From Blastomyces gilchristii SLH14081 (lineage: Eukaryota; Ascomycota; Eurotiomycetes; Onygenales; Ajellomycetaceae): DNA of 64,000 nt. The notes below the pieces were generated by a model. That model ran no database searches and was not told the DNA's origin. It saw only the letters and a program-made list of their open reading frames with translations. Position 1 is the first letter of the stretch. Each line of letters starts with the position of its first letter. The stretch spans positions 8,105,224-8,169,223 of the forward strand of contig NW_003101682.1 of NCBI RefSeq assembly GCF_000003855.2, read 5' to 3'. The position numbers and the translations under genes were made by a program. This document shows positions 59,164-64,000 of the stretch, one piece after another.

Positions 59164-59260
59164 TCTTTCATCATCATCATCATCATTATCATCATCATTA
59201 TTATTACTATCACCACTATCATTACCATCATCATCATCATCATTATTACTATTATTATAT
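59164..59260. repeat. CAT/ATT microsatellite in hAT-B
   Basis: Imperfect trinucleotide repeats between two divergent conserved reading regions, matching 6077-6192 in hAT-A. The His-rich frame read through it (59154-59369) is a translation of the repeat. Confidence 0.75.
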
Positions 59261-59316
59261 CATTTCTGACTGCCTCTTCTGCCTTCACCCTTCTTCAACA
59301 CTCACTGAAACCAATC

Positions 59317-60140
59317 ATGTTATCTCTTTTCAAATATTCTGTGATTCTGCAGATTATCAAGACACATGAGCACTGTCACAGATTGAAGAGAGAGAAGAAG
59401 AAGATGTTCAAGTGAGAAGAGACAGATCATAAGACATATTATAATATCTTAAAGAGACTCTGTAAGAAAGCAGAATGATAACAATTTTAAGTAATACTTC
59501 TGATAGATTTAGACTGAACTAAGTATAGAAATAATGCAGATGACACTGTCTGTAAGAGATTGAAGAAGAAGATAGTGAAGAGTCTCATACAGCAGCAGTG
59601 AGATCAGAAGAAGTTCTGAGAATGATTTGAGACTAAGACAAAGAGAGAGAGAGAGAAGAAGAGTATTACTATAAATAAGCAGTAGCAGAAGAAGATTGAG
59701 AAGATGTTGAAATGAGAGATAAAAAAGTCAAAACTGATAAGTTTTTTATTTATTGAGAGATAATAATTTTTGATAATACTTCTGTTCTCTAATTGATTAG
59801 CAGAAGCTGACAGAGAAGAAGAGAATTGAGACCTTATTCAGATCTTGAATGTGCTTCATGATTCAGAACATTGAGAAGACAGCTCTGCTCTCTGAGTATG
59901 TCAATCTGCTTATCACTGAGACAGAACCTGAGACAGCAGATCAGAAAATATGGCATTTTGAGATACAGATTGACCTGACTGAGAAAGGACAGTAGAAACC
60001 CTTCTCTGAGAAGACAGTGAAGAGAGATTTTAAAATGATTATCATCTCAGATGAGAAGAAGAAGAAGAAGAAGAAGAATGAGAAGTGAATTATAAAGAAT
60101 AATAAAGAGAATAAGAAAGAGTAGAAAGATAATGAGTAGA
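59317..60140 (+). pseudogene. Lys-rich Cys-containing accessory ORF of hAT-B
   Basis: It starts at ATG 59317 (MLSLFKYSVILQIIK), then HEHCHRLKREKKK, LKRLCKKAE, an intron-like break near 59480, an Arg/Lys-rich middle, a second break at about 59740-59807 (containing TTTTTGATAATACTTCTG), and QKLTEKKRIETLF with a Lys-rich end. In copy A the Cys positions are better kept. It is on the same strand as, and upstream of, the transposase. Function unknown; basic composition is compatible with DNA binding (inference). Confidence 0.5.
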
Positions 60141-60149
60141 AAAAGTTTT

Positions 60150-60700
60150 TTTCTTTTTATATTAGTTAGTTGTAAGTTCATAATTATTAATAATTGAAAA
60201 TAATTTTAAGTTTTTAAAAATTATTGTACAAGTTGTAATCAAGTCAGGAATAATATATATATATATATATATCTATAATGTATAAGTATCAACATTTTTT
60301 CAACATTGATCTTTATAATTATTAATATATTTTTAATGATATCATCTGATAACACACTTTAGTAATACTCTCTTTCACAATATTAATATATTTCAAGAAA
60401 TATAACAGAGATTAATCAAGATTGTTTGTTTACTTTTATACATTGATGATATTCAATCTGAGTTAGTACTAAAATTATAACTAAGCTAAGAAATAAGATT
60501 ATTTTCTCTTATATTAATTCTTCTTACACACATCAGTGATCAGTTATTGAAAATAAATTATCATCTTTCTCAAATTATTATCATATCTTCTGAATTCACT
60601 TCTTTCACTTCTTTTACTTCTATTGAAGATTCATAAACTCTTCAAGAAATCACTGTGAATTATAAAGTCTATATTATTTATAATTCAATACAGAATGCTC
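60150..60700. other. hAT-B spacer upstream of the transposase
   Basis: AT-rich, with a (TA)n run at 60252-60273 and a GATAACACAC motif near 60345. It is the mirror of 4645-5195 in hAT-A. No reading frame. Confidence 0.55.
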
Positions 60701-60719
60701 TCTTTTAATTATAATGAAT

Positions 60720-63000
60720 AATCACTTCATTCTTCACATCTGATTCCAGGTCACCAAATTTATGGAAAACTCAACACAAATATTAAGATGAACTATAGAA
60801 TAATTATTAACAGATTGTATTACAGATTACTGAAAAGTCATCTCTCTGCTACAATCACTGTAACTTCATTCAGAAACATTTATTATAAACTGATCGTAGT
60901 TCTGAAGGAATTTTCTGACATCTGAAGTCATCAAAATACAGATAATAAAAGAAAAATAATCAGAAGATTACTACTGAGCTGGTAAGTTACTCTATCAGAT
61001 AATGATTTTTGATAATACTAACTTTCTAATTTGAAGAAAATCATGTGAAAATAATCATATATCAGTACTCTGATTTCATAACTCTTATCTGATAACTTCT
61101 GTGAATAATTATTTCACATGTGTATATCTCTGAATCTTTCTCTTCAATTAATTAAAAATCCTGAATTCTGAACACTTCTTCAAATACTTAATTCAAATCT
61201 TCATATTTCACATTAATTCTGTCTTCAGTTCAACCTTGAGATATACTACAAAGTCAATATACAACATCTAGAGTTAGAGTTGAAGAATTATTGAAGAGTG
61301 TCTCTCACAGTGAATGCATGAACTAGTATAAACAATCTTGTATTTATGAGAGTTACATGTTATTATATTGATGAGAACTGAACTTATTAAGAGATATTAA
61401 TTGAATTTGAATCATTGATCAGTAGTCATACTGAGGATTATATGACAGAGATATTAATGACTGTGATTAAAAATGACTATTGAGATATTAGTCTCAGTCT
61501 TCTTACAATTACAACTGACAATGCTGTGAATAACTATACTATGATAAAGAGCTTGAAGCAAAAATTGACTTTGTATTTATAAAATGATAAACAAGGTCAT
61601 ATTCTCTGTATTACTCATGTGGTTCAACTTGTGATATAAACACTGATAAAGAATCTTAATATCAAGATGAAGAATAATGAGATGACTGATTCTTGAAATG
61701 AGAATAAGATGAAAGTGATTACTCAAGTAACTTTTACATACACTTTATAAAAGATAATGTTTTTTAACAATACTTTTTGATATTGCTTTTTGATAACACT
61801 TTTTGATAACACTACTGTTAATTTTGAATAGATTGACTAATAATTTAAATATCACAGATTCAAAACATTGCTAATACAATTTGTATCTACTCTAAATAAT
61901 AATAACAATTCTATGATATTCAATAAATAAACAAATCAGTCACATCACTGAATATGATACAGAATATTAGAACACAGTGAAGTTTAATATATAAGATGAC
62001 TGTTTGAGCTCTTTAATTATGTCAGATAATTGATCATTGAGTGCAACACTCTGATCAGAAAAAGATTCAGATATTGAAACTTTCTAATATGAAGTGAACT
62101 CAGTTGAAATATGTGATTGATTTACTGTTTCAGTTTTATAAGATAATAAAGACAGTCTCAATCACTCATACATCAATGCTGCAGTCAGTCTGATGAGTGT
62201 ATAACAGTTTATTTACTTATCTTAAGAAGCAGTTGAATCACTTAAAAAGAAATTCAGTCTGAGATAATGCTATAGCACAGGCTATTGTTGCTGTAAGAAA
62301 TAAACTGGCATATTACTACAGCAAAATGAAACAATCTTTTACAGAGTACTATACTATAGCAGCTCTACTAGATCTCTTCTATTAAGTTAATATCTACACT
62401 TCTCAAGATTGAACAGAGAAGGAATAAGACTTATATGTTAAATTAGCCTGAGACTACTACAATGCCAACTATCAGAGATTTGAACAAGCAGATGTTCAAG
62501 ATATGAAGACAGTGAAATACAATTCTCTAGTAAGTAATAATCTTTAATAATACTTCATATCATATAGAACTATAATACTAACTTTGAAACAGAACTTATA
62601 TATATTGATTACAACTGAAAATCAGGCAAAACTATATACTTATAAAACTGAATTTGACTACTATCTTCAAGATAATCTGATGAATTTACACATCAAATCA
62701 ATTCTAGAGTTATGAAAAATTGTTGAGAGTACATATTCAACTGTTACACTGATGATGTGTGATATTCTGATAATTTCATTGACAGAGATGAGAATGAAGT
62801 GAAAGTTCAACTCAAGTTAAGATATTTATCACTATCACTGCAGACAATTACAAGGAGAAATAATCAAGAAAGTCATGATTATAAAATATAGAATTATCAG
62901 ACAGTTTAATACCTCTGATCACAGTATATCAGAGAAGTGCAGTTTTCATGAGAAAGTGAAGAATAAACTTATACAAGAATGTATTTAATTATTTCATGAG
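60720..63000 (+). pseudogene. hAT transposase remnant (copy B)
   Basis: The DDE-type cut-and-paste transposase of the element. First catalytic region: VSLTVNA-stop-TSINNL (61298-61341; hAT enzymes usually have D-x-W-T-S here, so Asp is now Asn). Second: ITTDNAVNN (61509-61535), followed by ILCITHVVQL (about 61600). C-terminal dimerisation region: VESTYSTVTLMMCDILIISL...KFNSS...DIYHY...QLQGEIIKKVMI (about 62720-62880). Likely introns at 60982-61036, 61727-61831 and 62530-62592 all have GT...AG. Many stops; inactive. Confidence 0.8.
61765..61815 (+). repeat. 13-bp minisatellite in a transposase intron (copy B)
   Basis: Consecutive TTTTTGATATTGC, TTTTTGATAACAC and TTTTTGATAACAC units, preceded by TTTTTTAACAATAC. 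The array lies inside the intron 61727-61831. Confidence 0.75.
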
Positions 63001-63317
63001 TATTATCAATAATTATTACAAAATTCTGATTATATAAGCAATCACTGAATGAACTGAATGAGACTGATTTTAATCTTCAGTCTCAGTCTCATTCTGATTT
63101 TGAAAGAATGATCATCTTTCATAGTTTATTCTGAGAAATTACTCTCATTTCACTGTTCTTGAATTAAATCTAGTCATTTTTCACATCATTTCTCTCAGAA
63201 ATGATCCATTTTCAGATTTTTTTGAGGCTTGGTCCTGGTGGGACTCATGCCAAGAAATGTATGAGACCAGACCAAATGAGACCAAATGTGAAATTCATGG
63301 TCCCGCTGACCAGTCTA

Positions 63318-64000
63318 GAAGTGATATATTCTCTTTCTCTGAATCTGAATCTAATAAGTTTTGAAAGAGAATTCTCATGAAAGCTTGTCATTTTTTCTCA
63401 AAAGAGTTTACTGTATATGATTCATTCTGAAACTTATATTCTAAGACTGAAAGTTTTGCTAGACTTCTTGTTTTAATATAGTTAAAAGCTTTAAAAACTT
63501 TCTTTTCTTATACTTCTTCAAGAAATTTATTCAAGCATCTGTTTTTGCTCTTTTAATATCTGAAAAATATTCATTTTTGACAGCTTTGAACTCTTTATCA
63601 GATATTACATCATTCTTTCAATCTCTTCTAGCAGTAGCTAATGGTTTTCTTTTAGATGTAATATTCTCATTTCATTAAGATTTTGAATACTCAGAAGACT
63701 TTCTTTGAAATATTATCTTTGACACTTATTAAAATAATGAATGTAATGAGCTTCACTCTATTCTCAGGCATTTCATTTGAGATATCTTGATCAGAATTTC
63801 AATATAGCTCACTCTGTCTTTCAGATTTTAACAGTTTTATACTTTCTTCAACTGCCTTTCAATCAGCTTTTTCAAAGTTAAACTGATTAGAGAGAAGAGG
63901 GTTTTCACTCATTTATTCTTCACTCAGTTCAGTATCAAATTGAATAATCTCATGACCTGATTTCAATGTCTCATTTGAATCAATAAATCAGTTAATAAGT
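63318..64000 (-). mobile_element. LINE L4, segment 2: RT start and endonuclease linker
   Basis: L4 resumes with the second hAT-B TSD and aligns with 8050-8202 plus 25343-25860 of L1. The minus-strand content corresponds to the region between endonuclease and RT of ORF2. The window ends inside the element. Confidence 0.85.

Larger units (their letters stand above)
57548..63317 (+). mobile_element. hAT-B DNA transposon, 5.8 kb, with perfect 8-bp TSD
   Basis: A second copy of hAT-A in opposite orientation: TAGACTGACCGTGTGACCGTG at the left, CCGCTGACCAGTCTA at the right, and a perfect TSD GAAGTGAT (57540-57547, 63318-63325). The internal order is poly-A tract (57915-58070), unknown gene on the minus strand, microsatellite, Lys/Cys-rich ORF on the plus strand, and transposase on the plus strand. 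L4 reads through when it is removed. Strand is given for the transposase. The first 350 bp are non-coding subterminal sequence. Confidence 0.9.

Noticed and set aside
59154..59369. His/Tyr-rich 71-residue ORF
   Set aside because: It is a translation of a CAT/ATT microsatellite.
1..64000. Centromere identity of the region
   Set aside because: Dense RIP-mutated nested transposons fit a fungal centromere, but also any heterochromatic block. Nothing in the sequence alone distinguishes them; CENP-A mapping would.

Overview
This window is a transposon graveyard from what looks like a filamentous ascomycete (inference). I see no host protein gene, tRNA or rRNA gene. The sequence is AT-rich and almost every coding region is riddled with TGA, TAG and TAA stops. 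Comparing copies of the same element shows mostly C-to-T in CpA and G-to-A in TpG, which is the signature of repeat-induced point mutation (RIP). Tad1/I-like LINEs, chromodomain Ty3/Gypsy elements, hAT transposons and introns with GTAAGT...TACTAAC...AG support a fungal nucleus. The only long intact gene is a 379-residue ORF2 C-terminus (RNase H plus zinc finger) at 34638-35777, in a young 5'-truncated LINE that kept its TGG codons.

The whole window resolves into nested insertions, most bounded by target-site duplications (TSDs). LINE L1 (minus strand; 1-1999, 7824-8202, 25329-25977) is the base layer on the left. It was hit by hAT-A (2000-7823, 8-bp TSD), by full-length LINE L2 (8203-25328, 14-bp TSD) and by Gypsy-2 (minus, from 25978). 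L2 was hit in ORF1 by Gypsy-1 (10311-19791). Gypsy-1 in turn carries a tRNA-derived SINE (11323-11694, 13-bp TSD) and a hAT-type MITE (18677-19182). Gypsy-2 carries a solo LTR (28076-28333), a MITE (31704-32208) and abuts Gypsy-5. The gag of Gypsy-5 (33120-33999, resuming at 48511) is split by Gypsy-3 (34000-48510, minus). Gypsy-3 holds LINE L3 (34567-36147), and its own 5' LTR is split by Gypsy-4 (42590-48262). On the right are a third MITE (53981-54486) and LINE L4 (minus, 54547 to the window end), interrupted by hAT-B (57548-63317).

Points that stand out. (1) RIP is graded: within three LTR pairs the outer half of each LTR is spared while the inner half is mutated, and MITEs, hAT ends and the solo LTR show the same. 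(2) Gypsy-1 and Gypsy-2 both carry, between integrase and 3' LTR, an antisense Ser-rich/Cys-rich gene that still shows spliceosomal introns. (3) The hAT elements are unusually long (5.8 kb) and carry at least two further conserved reading regions besides the transposase. (4) The SINE shares its 3' end and AAT tail with the resident LINE, its likely mobilising partner. None of these can be checked against databases here. Function calls rest on visible motifs, and coordinates of decayed reading frames are approximate.
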